Positions 25,889 through 37,048 of a stretch of DNA of 64,000 nucleotides are shown here, piece by piece. Every line of letters starts with the position of its first letter. Positions within the stretch are counted from its first letter, which is position 1. The translations under genes were made by a program, and so were the position numbers. The notes beneath the pieces were generated by a model. It saw only the letters and a program-made list of their open reading frames with translations, ran no database searches and was not told the origin of the DNA. Source of the DNA: Cranoglanis bouderius (taxonomy: Eukaryota > Chordata > Actinopteri > Siluriformes > Cranoglanididae); assembly GCA_023630585.1 (NCBI GenBank), contig CM042548.1, positions 6,315,027 to 6,379,026 of the forward strand, in the 5' to 3' direction.

Positions 25889-28800
25889 AATAAATATTAA
25901 CATAAATAAAATATATGCATCAAAAGTGAACCAAAAAGTAACACTCCAAATAACAAATAAAAACAGAGACATCCAAAATTAATCAAAAAACACTTCAAAT
26001 AATGCAACAAAATTGATCAGTGATAGATTTTATTTCGCCTCTAGAGGCCGCTCTCGTACTGTATAATGACAGCGGACCCTTCGCAGCTGCTCTCGCAACG
26101 GACGCAACCAGGAAAAACTCTCTGTGTGGATTTTTGCAGATAACCATAGTTCCAGCAATCAGTTAACGGGGCTAAATAATCGGCAAAACCGATCAATCGG
26201 TTGACCTCTACTCAGAACAGCGTATTGTGACATAATTTTTCACAAACTCAATATTACGTATAGCTATATTGCCCAGCCCTAAGTGATACTTTCCATGAAG
26301 TCACTACCCAAAATTATTTAAATTTTATTTTATACTATTGAACTGTAGAAATGTACAATTATCAATTAATCACTAAAATGAGGAGTCATTAGGATACTTG
26401 TACATGCTTGTTACACACATATGTACAGCTCATATGATTAATCTCATGATAACTATGATTCAGTCATTCAGTCATTTCTTGATTTGTTAACAAGCAAAGG
26501 TTATCTATGTAAGTTCTCATGCATTATGGGCCACCTCTCAGGTTTATAATAAGGTTACTGAGAGCCATGGGGTGCTGAGAGACTACTTAAACTATTTTGA
26601 AACTAATGTCACCATTGAAAGGTCAGTCAGAGAAAGATCCAAGCAGAATCCCCTACTGGGGCATCTGTGACCTTTCTTTTAACTCTAAATGCTACTGAAA
26701 ATGCTCTGTAAAGAATTTATGGCCACGTCTACACACATTTTGTCATACTTCCAAAGGGTTCAAATCTTCTCTCACTACATTACATATTGTGTACAGTGTA
26801 TGTCATTTAAGTCACATAAAGGTGACCTAGAGAAAGAGAACTAAGCTTTGAGCATATTTCCGTGTAAAGAAGGGATATTACAGTTGAAATATAAACAAAC
26901 TGAAATATAATACTCTAAACTTAAATAAATAAAACTAAGAACTAGAAATCTAAGCAAAAAGTTTGAAAATCATAAATGAATTGAGTGAATTTGAATTTTC
27001 TAGCTCTAGTTCCGTGTGAAAAATGACAGCTGGCAGGAAGACACTGAATGCTCTGGGGGAATATTTTGAATGTAACGCTTTTGCAGAAAAACGTGTTGTT
27101 TTCTAATAACCTCACACACTTCTCAGAAATCAAAGGGCAAAACCCAGCAACCTAAAAAGTACACCTGGACAGGGCCTATCAAGGGAATGAAAATGACTAA
27201 AATTACAACCAAAACTAAAACTAATAGTAAAATATATACTAATATGAGAAAGTCTCAAATTAAATAAATACATACAGTGTACTCTATATATAAAAACTAG
27301 TAGAATCCACTGTACTAATATTGAGCTATAACTAAATTGAATTTCAAATGAAAACTGAAAAACAGAACTAAAATGAAATTGAAATCCTATTTTGTGACCG
27401 CTTAATTTGTGTAAATGACAATATGTACCAGTCCAGGCCTGTGGGTCTTTACTGCACACCTTGGGAAGGGAATAAGCAGTGGCACTTTCTGCAAGCATTA
27501 GTACTACATCTATAATAGACCCTCCAGGACATCATTTAGTCTTTAATTCCAGGCCTGTGCTACTGTGTTAAAGTTTTTCCCTTCTTCTTCAAGTGTTGTG
27601 AGCTCCAGCTTTTTTCTAGTGTCTAGTATCGTTTGAAAATAGCTGTGTACATGCAACAAATATTCTGCTTATGAAACTAAAGTAGTTTTCCTTTTCCTGT
27701 ACAAATTCGTGCATTTGCATAGGACCTAAGTACATTTAGTAGAGTAATATTACTCACATGCAATGTCACACTGGGACTAACTTGTGATAGAGAGTGCTTA
27801 AGAAATATCATCAGAGTGAAATGTCATCCTTTAAACATCATCAGCTGTCATCATCTCATCATCTGTCTTAGAACTGTGACTCAAATCCCAGGCATTATTA
27901 GTAATGCATCACGCCTTTGAAAAGAAATCATATACATGTGATAAATCATTATATTCATATTCATACTAGATACTATATGTGCTATGTCCTATTCTGGTCT
28001 CGTCACACTATAGTCTCTCCCTATGCCAGATTTTGTAGCCAGTGTGGAGCCAGTGTCTGAATATTTTAACAGTGAGCTGAATTAAATATTTCCTCTCTCT
28101 CACCCTGTCTGTATCCTACATTTACTGGCTATATACACTTGCTTGTATTTGATCTCTCACCCTCACCATGAATACGGAGCACTTTATTACTGTTGCTCAA
28201 CACAAAGGGCAACATGCTTTTAAAAAAGCCATTTTCACTTCATATACCCAAGGGACTGGCTGAACCATTTGGTCAGTTCATTATTTATCAAAAACAACAG
28301 TGCACATGCTTTATTCCCATATAGTACATAAAATCTCAATAAAAGCTCAATATTCAATAGTATATTCAGTAGTTCAGTATTTAGGTGACTAGTTGGCACT
28401 GTGTCTGCTGTATTCCTCAGTTATTACTGTGTAAAAATATATTTTCACTGACTAGTCAGATTTTACCAGTCAATAAAATCTATATTTCCAGTTGATCAAA
28501 GCCAATTTAAACCTATTTGAATCAAAGTCCATTGCTTTAAAAAACCCCAAAACAAAACAAAACAAAAACCTTAATCTCCAATCAGGATGCTTGTTTGGGT
28601 CTGTGTTAATCCTCGCATCTTTTAAAACACTTCTTTCTTGACTTTTATTAACATGTACGACAGCTGGAGCGCTCATCACTGTTCTCAGTATATTTTGTGT
28701 ATTTCGTGGGATTACGGTTAAGGGAACCCTGCACTGCAAACCAGCCTAACATAATCTGGTCTGTTAATCTGGACTCTCAATGAGTCTATCAATGGAGCAT

Positions 28801-30849
28801 CAGAAGTCTAATGGCTCTAATTAATGGAGCATGTGATGCTCAGTATTTAAGCTTAAGGGAAGTGGTGTAGCGGGACAGAGGGGGGATGTTGATTCACCAA
28901 GGCTTTCTTTGTGTGCTACACTGACATATGGGACACTTTACATCCCCAGCCCCCAACACTCATGAGGAACACCCCAGGAGATAGAGATCAATCAATCCCA
29001 GAATCATTAGCATTGAGACCAGGCTATCTAGCTCCAGTAGTGTTGAGGTTATGGTCTTTCCGGAAATGAAGGGGGTTGCAGAGGGGAGTCTGATTACAGC
29101 CTCTGTTCGTTCTTTAGCTTTGCAGACCAACAGATATGGTCATTTAGACATGACTGTGCTGTGGTAAGTTTTTTCACCTGGGTGCTATGACATCAGTTTT
29201 TGCAACTAACTATAGATTACCTTCATGTTGTTATGTCAAAGGCATCTGTTTAGTGAACGTGAATCTGTGTTAAGGTCGCTACAGAGCAGGTGTGGCCCCA
29301 TGGCCGTTATTGTTTTGTTCCAGTGATTCGACTGAAATGGCCAGGGCTCCGTTTCATTACACGGTAATAAATGCTGTGCTTGCGGGGGGTACACATGTGC
29401 TCTTTTGTGCTTTCATTTGATCCTTAATAAACTGATGGGGGGTGGGGTTGGGGGGGGGTGAATGCTGACAACCCTGACATCCTGATAGACAAATGACACA
29501 TGATACTTTAGGAATGGGAATCTTAGACAAATAATTACCCACAATTACCCATACAAAACACAACATGAGTTTGCACTGATTGTTTCTGTAAATGTTCTTT
29601 GAGCTCACATTTGTCTTCTACACTTTGTTCTACACGTTGTCTTTCTTGGGCACTGAGCTCTTTACACTATGTGTACCTATGAACATGTGTAACTATCTGT
29701 ATTTTAATGTCCTGTGCTCTTCAGCTACTATATTGCCTTAATTTCCCCGTGGGAATGTAAACGCAACTAAAACGTAGAGCTGGATCTTCACACTGTACTT
29801 CAATAGTGAGAAATACGTTCAATGATTGTATCATATCAGGAACATCCACTGACATGAGATGCACTTTAACAGGTGATAAAGTACTGCTAGCAGACAGATT
29901 TACAGTACTGACAGTAGAGCAAATGTGAGCAGACATTTTATATTCTGCACCACCAAAACATTCATAGAATTACTATGCAGTCAGTCCACATTTCCAGTAG
30001 TAACTATAGAAACACTGTGCTCCACCTTTCTTATGTTCTATAGGTTTATAGGCTCTCGATCTCTAGTTAAAACTACACTACACTTCATGGGTGACTGTAA
30101 TGCATTTGCTGTTCATAGATAGTTAAGTGTTTATCACTGGAGTAAGGAGAGACACTTGGTAACTGGCCAGTGTTGTCTTCTTATGTGTTTTTCTTTTTAA
30201 CAATAAATAATTATATAAGCAGTCTACAAATCAAGCTGCTATGAACAGCCTGTCCAACTGCATTGCTTATATTATCAACTAAATCAAACCAACACCCAAG
30301 CTTCTTGTCACTGAACGTACAAACTCAAGAACGTGAAAGCTAATTTGTACTGGCTTCTTACAACCAATGGCTCATGCTATCATGTAACCTACTTCCAACA
30401 CAGTTTTTTTCCCCCCTTTCAACACAGTATGGTGTATGCTTCGTTCATTGACCATAACATTAAAAGTATGTATAACATTACTTCATTTACAACTATGTAT
30501 GTACAACATAACGTTCATTTACCATAACATTAAAAGTATTAAAACATCCTGTTGACAGTTATCCAATTCCACACTAATTTAGCTATTCTAATCATATAAA
30601 AACCAATGTAGAATGAAGAAATATAAAGAAATGATAGGATTCAGGTCCTTCCCGTTTCAGTGATGATCTATATCCTAAAAGAGCAAATCATTTTACTAAT
30701 CGTACTTGATCAAACATGCCTCAAGCCCTCAAGCATACAGGATGGCTAAACAATCCAGTTCATATTGTGTAACACACACCTTCTTAATATTATAGGCGCC
30801 TATGTTCATTTCCACGTGGATCATTATAGTGGGAGTGCTGCCCCCCCCC

Positions 30850-30881
<32 letters not shown>

Positions 30882-31338
30882 GTGGTTTCTCACTGAGACA
30901 TACACTGTAGATATAGAGAGTAAAGTATACCGTGAAATTACAGTTCAGACTGATTCTCATTGCTCAGCCCAGAGGTGAGAAATGATTCAATTTCTTGACA
31001 GCTTGGCCTTCATGGAACTTGCCCATGAGTTCAATCACAGGTTCAAAGACGCATTAGCTTAATATTAAATATTTTATAGAGACCTAAAAAAAAAATGCAA
31101 TTAAATGAAAATGCTTAATTTGCCCCCACGCGGTACTCACCCTTCCCAAGTAGAGCTCGTCTAGCCCCGTGTCTATCCACTTCTCCACATCCAGACGCCT
31201 CTGTAGCTCCTTTCTGTTATATTTCACAGTAACTCGAGCTTGTCTCTTCTGCACACTCAGTCCTGATTCCCGACCCGAGCCTCTGCTCGGTGAGTGCACT
31301 TTGCTGTTATACCGTCTTCCCACCCGGTTCGCAGCCAT
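21880..31338 (-). CDS. ppp1r14a: Protein phosphatase 1 inhibitory subunit 14A (CPI-17)
   Basis: Four coding exons join in frame with GT-AG introns: 31338-31141, 24283-24203, 24094-24062 and 22014-21880 (stop included). They give 148 residues, against 147 in human CPI-17. The product inhibits myosin phosphatase (PP1 catalytic subunit with MYPT1) when its inhibitory threonine is phosphorylated by PKC or ROCK, raising myosin light-chain phosphorylation in smooth muscle. Visible features: N-terminus MAANRVGRR, the phospho-loop RQARVTVKY with Thr37 matching human Thr38, the helix RKELQRRLDVEKWID, the acidic VNIDELLDL segment, and FIKELVLKLHGLQKQ near the C-terminus. The ATG context (GACATGG) is strong. 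The gene lies head to head with spint2 about 10 kb away, the same order as in human. Which of the possible fish duplicates this is cannot be told. Confidence 0.95.
22030..23847. other. ppp1r14a intron 3, unique-looking
   Basis: No coding signal beyond the flanking exons and no well-bounded transposon recognised. AT-rich. Confidence 0.5.
23848..23906. repeat. (TG)n microsatellite in ppp1r14a intron 3
   Basis: About 29 uninterrupted TG units, on the strand opposite to transcription (CA in the pre-mRNA). Confidence 0.97.
24062..24094 (-). CDS. ppp1r14a: ppp1r14a exon 3 (33-bp micro-exon)
   Basis: Eleven codons, DILHSCNTNTE, between TTTTTTACAG and GTAAGT. It matches the short LLKSC segment of CPI-17 and keeps frame between exons 2 and 4. 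Ordinary gene finders may miss it. Confidence 0.92.
24203..24283 (-). CDS. ppp1r14a: ppp1r14a exon 2
   Basis: 81 bases and 27 codons, EEHMPEEVNIDELLDL to ERTKRLQ, between the acceptor CGCTGCAG and donor GTACAA. It matches the conserved DMPxEINIDELL region of the family. Confidence 0.95.
25576..26281. mobile_element. hAT-like element in ppp1r14a intron 1
   Basis: The ends TGGGGTGGGCAATATGAC and CTATATTGCCCAGCCCTA are inverted. They are flanked by AGTGACAC (25568-25575) and AGTGATAC (26282-26289), an 8-bp target duplication with one mismatch, as hAT elements make. No transposase frame. Inside are an (AT)n tract (25829-25880) and, at about 26030-26215, a block ending 'aaaccgatcaatcggttgacctcta' that looks like the end of a second hAT-type family, so the element may be nested. 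Confidence 0.8.
25829..25880. repeat. (AT)n microsatellite
   Basis: About 26 perfect AT units inside the hAT-like element. Confidence 0.97.
26282..30840. other. ppp1r14a intron 1, no further gene
   Basis: AT-rich intron with short open frames only. A slightly GC-richer stretch at 28.86-29.12 kb has no exon signature. A G-run, GGGGGTGGGGTTGGGGGGGGGTG, lies at 29437-29459. Confidence 0.5.
30841..30879. repeat. C-run plus (CA)n microsatellite
   Basis: Nine or more C residues followed by about 15 CA units, in ppp1r14a intron 1, 260 bp from exon 1. Confidence 0.95.
31141..31338 (-). CDS. ppp1r14a: ppp1r14a exon 1
   Basis: Codes for residues 1-66, including the phospho-threonine loop, and ends ELYLGR before the donor GTGAGT. 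An in-frame ATG farther upstream (31461) gives a longer frame, but family length and strong context favour 31338. Confidence 0.95.
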
Positions 31339-31521
31339 GTCTCGGTTTGCACTCTGACGGTCAAGCGCTGATAAGTATGACTGTGGCTGTGTGGTGGAAG
31401 CGCGTGCACTAGAGAAGCGCACGGGTGCACCGACATGCGTGCACGGGTGAGGTGAAGTCACTGGGTCCTAGCGCTGTCGCTTTACCGGTTCAGCTCGTTA
31501 TTCCAAGTGTATCGAGAAGGT

Positions 31522-31690
31522 CCTGGCTGCAGCCTGCAGAATGAGGCGGGGCTACATGTGTCGCTCCGCTCGTAAGCGATCTCAATGGTTAGTGGTAATG
31601 TAATGACGCCGACGCCTAACCCTTAACTCCTAACTGTTATGGGCGGAGCGACACGTGCAGCCCCGCCCCGTTCTGCAGGCTGCAGCCAGG
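31522..31690. mobile_element. Hairpin (foldback) element upstream of ppp1r14a
   Basis: Left arm 31522-31575 and right arm 31637-31690 are 54-bp inverted copies with few mismatches, rich in G+C (GCAGCCTGCAGAA, GGCGGGGC, GTGTCGCTCCGC). The 61-bp spacer has no coding potential. The element starts 184 bp upstream of the ppp1r14a ATG, so it lies in or beside the promoter or 5' UTR. Confidence 0.8.
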
Positions 31691-32310
31691 TCTACTTGAG
31701 TGTATACGTCTGCGTCCTGCAGGATTACAAACCACGCCCCCTACAATAGTGGGCTACTGATCGGAAGGTTGTGAGTTCAAATCCCAGCACCGCCAAGCTG
31801 CCACTATTGGGCCCTTGAGCAAGGCCCTTAACCCTCAACTGCTCAGATGTATAAATGAAATATGTAAGTCACTCTGGATAAGGGCGTCTGCCAAATGCTC
31901 TAAATGTAAACATCTAGTACGTATCTAATCCAATATGTTATCAGGCTGCAGCCAGGTCTACTTGAGTGTATCCGCCTGCGTCCTGCAGGATTACAAACCA
32001 CGCCCCCTACAACAGTGGGTACGCCCACTATTACAAGTTAAGCCCACAACAGATGCGTAAAACGTCAAGTATGTCCTTACTGATAACATATTGGATTAGA
32101 TACGTACTAGATATTTACATTTACAGCATTTGGCAGACGCACTTACCCAGAGTGACTTACATATATTTCATTTATACATCTGAGCAGTTGAGGGCCTTGC
32201 TCAAGGGCCCAACAGTGGCAGCTTGGCAGTGCTGGGATTTGAACTCACAACCTTCTGATCAGTAGCCCAATGTCTTAATCACCGAGCTACCACTACCCTG
32301 TAACCTTGTG
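31678..32310. repeat. Inverted SINE duplication with 76-bp direct repeats
   Basis: A 76-bp unit (31678-31753) recurs directly at 31944-32019. A SINE 3' part plus unique flank (31754-31943, plus) recurs inverted as 32080 to about 32270. The right copy continues to about 32306 with an intact A-box-like GGTAGCTCGGTGATTAAG; the left copy is cut off before its A box. The SINE B-box-like sequence is GGTTGTGAGTTCAAATCC and the tail is GTCTGCCAAATGC. Confidence 0.85.
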
Positions 32311-32659
32311 TCACTTGGGGTCTGAATCGAGAGTTCAGCGACAGCCCCGTAGTTCAGGCATTGCTTAAAATGGTTGGCTCTACGCTGTGCGGTTGAGTGG
32401 GTTCCAAGATTAAATGCAGGTGAACCATGCACATAATTAGCTCGCACTGCGTGGTTCAAACAGATAACACAGTTTTGTCTCACTTTTTCGATGTTTACCA
32501 TACGCAACAGAAAGCACATAATCAAAGAGAAATGGCCAACTTAGTAATTGACCATTCATTGACCAAAATGCGAACGCAGAACGAAGTCTGGAGCTTGTGT
32601 TCACACAAACGTTCTGCATTCGCAACGCACATGCTCGCCTTGCTTGCATGCCTGCGCAC

Positions 32660-33911
32660 ATTGTACACAACTCCATTACTTGAGTGAAAGTACAGAAACT
32701 ACTGGTCAGATATTACTCCATTACAAGTGAAAGTTGTAAAGACAGATTTTTACTTAAGTAAAAGTACAGAAGTACTTAAGTATCAAAAGTAAATTTCTTT
32801 TTTTATGTCAACGCATTGTTTTATTATTGTTGCATTGTTGTATGTAATACTTACAATACCTTATGACTCCGAAGCAACCCACTGAATACACTGACTAGCT
32901 TGTAGTATCTGTGGAATAAAGAGCTTTTAGAATGTTACAAAACCTATAGAAATGATAACTGCTCTCTTTGGCTCAGCGGCAGCACCAACGCAGATTTGAA
33001 CGTTCCGGTGTGATTTTTGTCAAAGGTTTAATAGACAGGCGAATCGTTATCATTTAGGAAAGAGATCGTGTTTGAATCGAGATCACGATCTTTTTATGAT
33101 TAATCGTGCAGCTCTACACATAACATAGTAATTATGCAAGGTAACAAAAAACAAACTATAAAAGTTACAAGATGTTAACTTATTTAACTCTTAATCTCAT
33201 TTACATTTGAATTCACGCTTTTTCATGCTAACTAACATCATTGTCGAACCTTACCTATGCGTAAGCGGTGTATCCACAAGGCTATGGCAACTTCCATAAA
33301 TCGTTTGACCGACCAGACTTCATACTGAAACTTTAGCTCTAAAGCACAGACAATTTCAAGCTTTCACAAGAAATGAAAAGGTTACATACCTCAATATGCT
33401 TCCACAGGTTGGACAGCGAGTTTTTGAAGGCTGTGATAAACAAAGCAAACATTTAAAATGAATAGAATCTTTGACCTTTTCAGAAAACTGGAACATACTT
33501 TTTAAGTATGGCCATGGGTGCACACACTGCGCCGAGGAACCGTCTTCTTCCAGTTTATCAACTGATCAGTGTTCAAAAAATGCTTGGAAATCATTCAACT
33601 TCATGACATGTGACCGTACAAGAGTGATTATTGATAAGCTGTCTGTCACCTGCAAAAAAAACAATCAGGTTTTAGAGAAGAAGAAAAAAATCCACTGATT
33701 TTCAAAGCTGCTACATAGTAACGACTTTGGACTTGAGAACCTTGATAGAAATGTAGTGGAGTGAAAAGTACGATATTTGTCTTTCAAATGTAGTGAAGTC
33801 AAAGTCACAAGTTTCCAGCAAAAATAATACTCAAGTAAAGTACAGATACTCAAAAAGTGTACTTAAGTACAGTACTCAAGTAAATGTACTTTGTTACTGT
33901 CCACCTCTGGG
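32660..33911. mobile_element. Probable DNA transposon with CAGAGGTGG-type end
   Basis: The right end, read on the minus strand, is CCAGAGGTGGACAGTAAC followed by repeated ACTTGAGTA / TACTTAAGTA motifs. The left 120 bp carries the same motifs in the opposite sense. There is no transposase frame and the left terminus is not sharp. A hAT-type end fragment (GATTAATCGTGCAGCTCTA, about 33098) lies inside. Confidence 0.5.
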
Positions 33912-33916
33912 ATTAA

Positions 33917-34040
33917 GTCATTATTACAAGAACGTTTCTCATTATTATGAGATGTTAAGTCATTATTACGAGAAAGTTTCTCAATATAATAAGAAACTAA
34001 GTCATAACTATGAGAAAGTTTCTCATTATTATGACTTACA
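33917..34040. repeat. Imperfect 35-40 bp tandem repeat with palindromic core
   Basis: About three copies of a unit reading roughly 'aagtcattattacgagaaa' then 'gtttctc'. Each unit contains the near-palindrome GAGAAAGTTTCTC. It lies just downstream of CYP2 pseudogene exon 8. Confidence 0.75.
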
Positions 34041-34968
34041 GAATCATATGGTTTTACTCAACTGTGGTGGAAACGGGCTTCCATAGAAACCAGCTCTCAC
34101 CAGCAGAAAATGGTATGAAGGCTTCAGGCTTCTCAAACTGTACCTGTTCATTGAGGAAGCTTAATGGATTAAATTCATGAGGGAACTTTCACTGGCCTTT
34201 TTCACTCAGTACTGAGGAGAGGTAGGGGATAATAATAGTTCCCTGAAAACAGTGAAAGAAAGAAAAAGACCAACATGGTGAACAGAGGGAAAATTAAACC
34301 ACTGATTGAAATTGTCAAATTGAAACCAAAACCTTTGGGCTGCTGTAGCCCATCAGTTCATTATCTCTTGTGGTGCAGTGGAACACACTCAGAGGGAGGG
34401 TGTTGGAGATGTGCTGAGACTCGTGAATCACAGCCTGTGTGTATGGCATGTTGTGTCTATCCTCAAAAGACACATGACCCACCAGACCCGCATCAATCTC
34501 TTGCTGGCATTCCTCAAGAACCAGCATGGTTTGCACTATTACTAATCAAATTCAACCCATTAACAACACTGTTTTAGATTTATGCAACAAGTAGACTAAT
34601 GGAGTGCAATTAAATATTGAATAAACCCTGAATTTCTGGATAAACCGTGAGGTCGAGGAAAGCTGTAAGGAGGGTGTTGGACGTGGTATCAGTCCCAGCT
34701 GAATGCAGGTTTAAAATGTATGCTACTAGTTGTCCTTCATCCTTCATAGCCTCTCTGTTAAAAACAGTACATGAAATGGTTAACATTCCATGTCGTACCA
34801 GAACAATCTATAGTCAGACAAACACATACAGTATCAAGCTCATCCGGATAGCAGTCGACAAAGTCTCTTGGCTCTCCTGGGACTCTTGTTGTCTTGTGCT
34901 TGTTGATCATGCTCTTTGTCATTTTATTAAGTAAGGCAGGGATATCACAAATGGAAGCATATCATATA

Positions 34969-36569
34969 CAGTGCATCTGGAAATTATTCACAGCGCTTCA
35001 CTTTTTCCACATTTTGTTATGTTACAGCCTTATTCCAAAATGGAGTAAATTCATTATTTTCCTCAAAATTCTACAAACAATACCCCATAATGACAACGTG
35101 AAAGAAGTTAATTTGAAATTTATTAAAAATAAAAAACAAAAAAAAATCACATGTACATAAGTATTCACAGCCTTTGCTGAATACTTTTTTGAAGCACCTT
35201 TGGCACCAGTTACAGCCTCAAGTCTTTTTGACTATGATGCTACAAGCTTGGCACACCTATTTTTGGGCAGTTTGTCCCATTCTTCTTTGCAGAACCTCTC
35301 AAGCTCCATCAGGTTGGATGGGGAGCGTCGGTGCACAGCCATTTTCAGATCTCTCCAGAGATGTTCAATCGGGTTCAAGTCTGGGCTCTGGCTGGGCCAC
35401 TCAAGGACATTCACAGAGTTGTCCCATAGCTACTCCTTTGTTATCTTGGCTGTGCACTTAGGGTCGTTGTCCTGTTGGAAGATGAACCTTCGCCCCAGTC
35501 TGAGGTCCAGAGCCCACTGGAGCAGGTTTTCATCAAGGATGTCTCTGTACATTGCTGCATTCATCTTTCCCTCGATCCTGACTAGTCTCCCAGTTCCTGC
35601 TGCGGAAAAACATCCCCACAGCATGATGCTGCTGCCACCACCATGCTTCACTGTAGGGATGGTATTGGCCAGGTGATGAGTGGTGCCTGGTTTCCTCCAG
35701 ACATGATGCTTGCTATTCAGGCCAAAGAGTTCAATTTTTGTTTCTCATGGTCTGAGAGTCCTTCAGGTGACTTTTGGCAAACTCCAGGCAGGCTGTCATG
35801 TGCCTTTTACTGAGGAATGGCTTCCGTCTGGCCACTCTACCATACAGGCCTGATTGGTGGAGTGCTGCAGAGATGCTTGTTCTTCTAGAAGGTTCTCCTC
35901 TCTCCACAGAGAAATGCTGGAGCTCTGTCAGAGTGACCATCGGGTTCTTGGTCACCTCCCTGGCTAAGGCCCTTCTCCCCCGATTGCTCAGTTTGGCCAG
36001 GCGGCCCGCTCTAGGAAGAGTCCTGGTGGTTCTTCTATTTACGGATGATGGAGGTCACTGTGCTCATTGGGACCTTCAGTGCTGCAGAAATTTTTCTGTA
36101 CCCTTCCCCAGATCTGTGCCTCAATACAATCCTGTCTCGGAGGTCTACAGATAATTCCTTGGACTTCATGGCTTGGTTTGTGCTCTGACAAGCAGTGTTA
36201 ACTGTGGGACCTTATATAGACAGGTGTGTGCCTTTCAAAATCATGTCCAATCAACTGAATTTACCACAGGTGGACTCCAAACAAGTTGTAGAAATATCTC
36301 AAGGATGATCAGTGGAAACAGGATGCACCTGAGCTCAATTTTGAGTGTCATGGCAAATGCTGTGAATACTTACGTACATGTGATTTTTTCATTTTTTATT
36401 TTTAATAAATTTGCAAAGATTTCAAACAAACTTCTTTCACGTTGTCATTATGGGATATTGTTTGTAGAATTTTGAGAAAAATAATGAATTTAATCCATTT
36501 TGGAATAAGGCTGTAATATAACAGAATGTGGAAAAAGTGAAGCGCTGTGAATACTTTCCGGATGCACTG
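34969..36569 (-). mobile_element. Tc1/mariner transposon inside CYP2 pseudogene exon 5
   Basis: 1601 bp between TA duplicates (34967-34968 and 36570-36571). The outer ends CAGTGCATCTGGAAA and TTTCCGGATGCACTG open long, imperfect inverted repeats. Minus-strand transposase pieces: TLTELQHFSVERGEPSRR (about 35930), a middle part with SIMLWGCFSAAGTG and FQQDNDPKCTAK (35651-35430), and WPSQSPDLNPIEHLWRDLK (35414-35232). The D-D-E landmarks are present, but the pieces lie in separate frames with stops, so it is probably inactive. Confidence 0.92.
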
Positions 36570-36654
36570 TATCTACAGGAAATTCTATTATTTTTACTGT
36601 TTATAATTGATTAGTGACATTAATACTTTCAGCTATTAGGTCAAACCTAGAATT

Positions 36655-37048
36655 ACATTATATGTCCAAAACTATGTGGACACTTGACCAGCATACCCAT
36701 ATGTACTTGTTGAACATCCCATTTCAATGTTGCCCCCCTTGTTTTGCTGCTACAAGAAACTCCAAAATGTTTTGGAACGTCGCTGAATTTTTGCCCATTC
36801 TACCACAAGAGCATTAACACCAAAGGGGTTCAGTGGGATTGAGGTCATGGCCATTCGAGTTCTTCCACACCCATGTCTTCATGGCCCTCTTTTTGGGCAC
36901 CTTAATTCCAGTGAAGTTAAATCTTAATTTTACATCATACAAAGATTTTCTAGACAATTCTGTGCTTTTAACTTTGTGGCAACAGTTTGAGGAAGACCCA
37001 CATTGGGGTGTGAAGGTCAGGTGTCCACATACTTTTGGCCATATACTG
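36655..37048. mobile_element. Non-autonomous Tc1-type element in CYP2 pseudogene intron 4
   Basis: 394 bp between TA dinucleotides. The ends, CATTATATGTCCAAAACTA and the complement of CAGTATATGGCCAAAAGTA, form inverted repeats of about 28 bp. The interior is transposon debris without a usable frame. Confidence 0.82.

Noticed and set aside
33917..34040. Possible CRISPR-like repeat and spacer array
   Set aside because: Only about three diverged units with no unique spacers, in vertebrate DNA; a plain tandem repeat.
35200..36154. Long plus-strand frames (158 and 126 codons)
   Set aside because: They are the antisense of the Tc1 transposase at 34969-36569.
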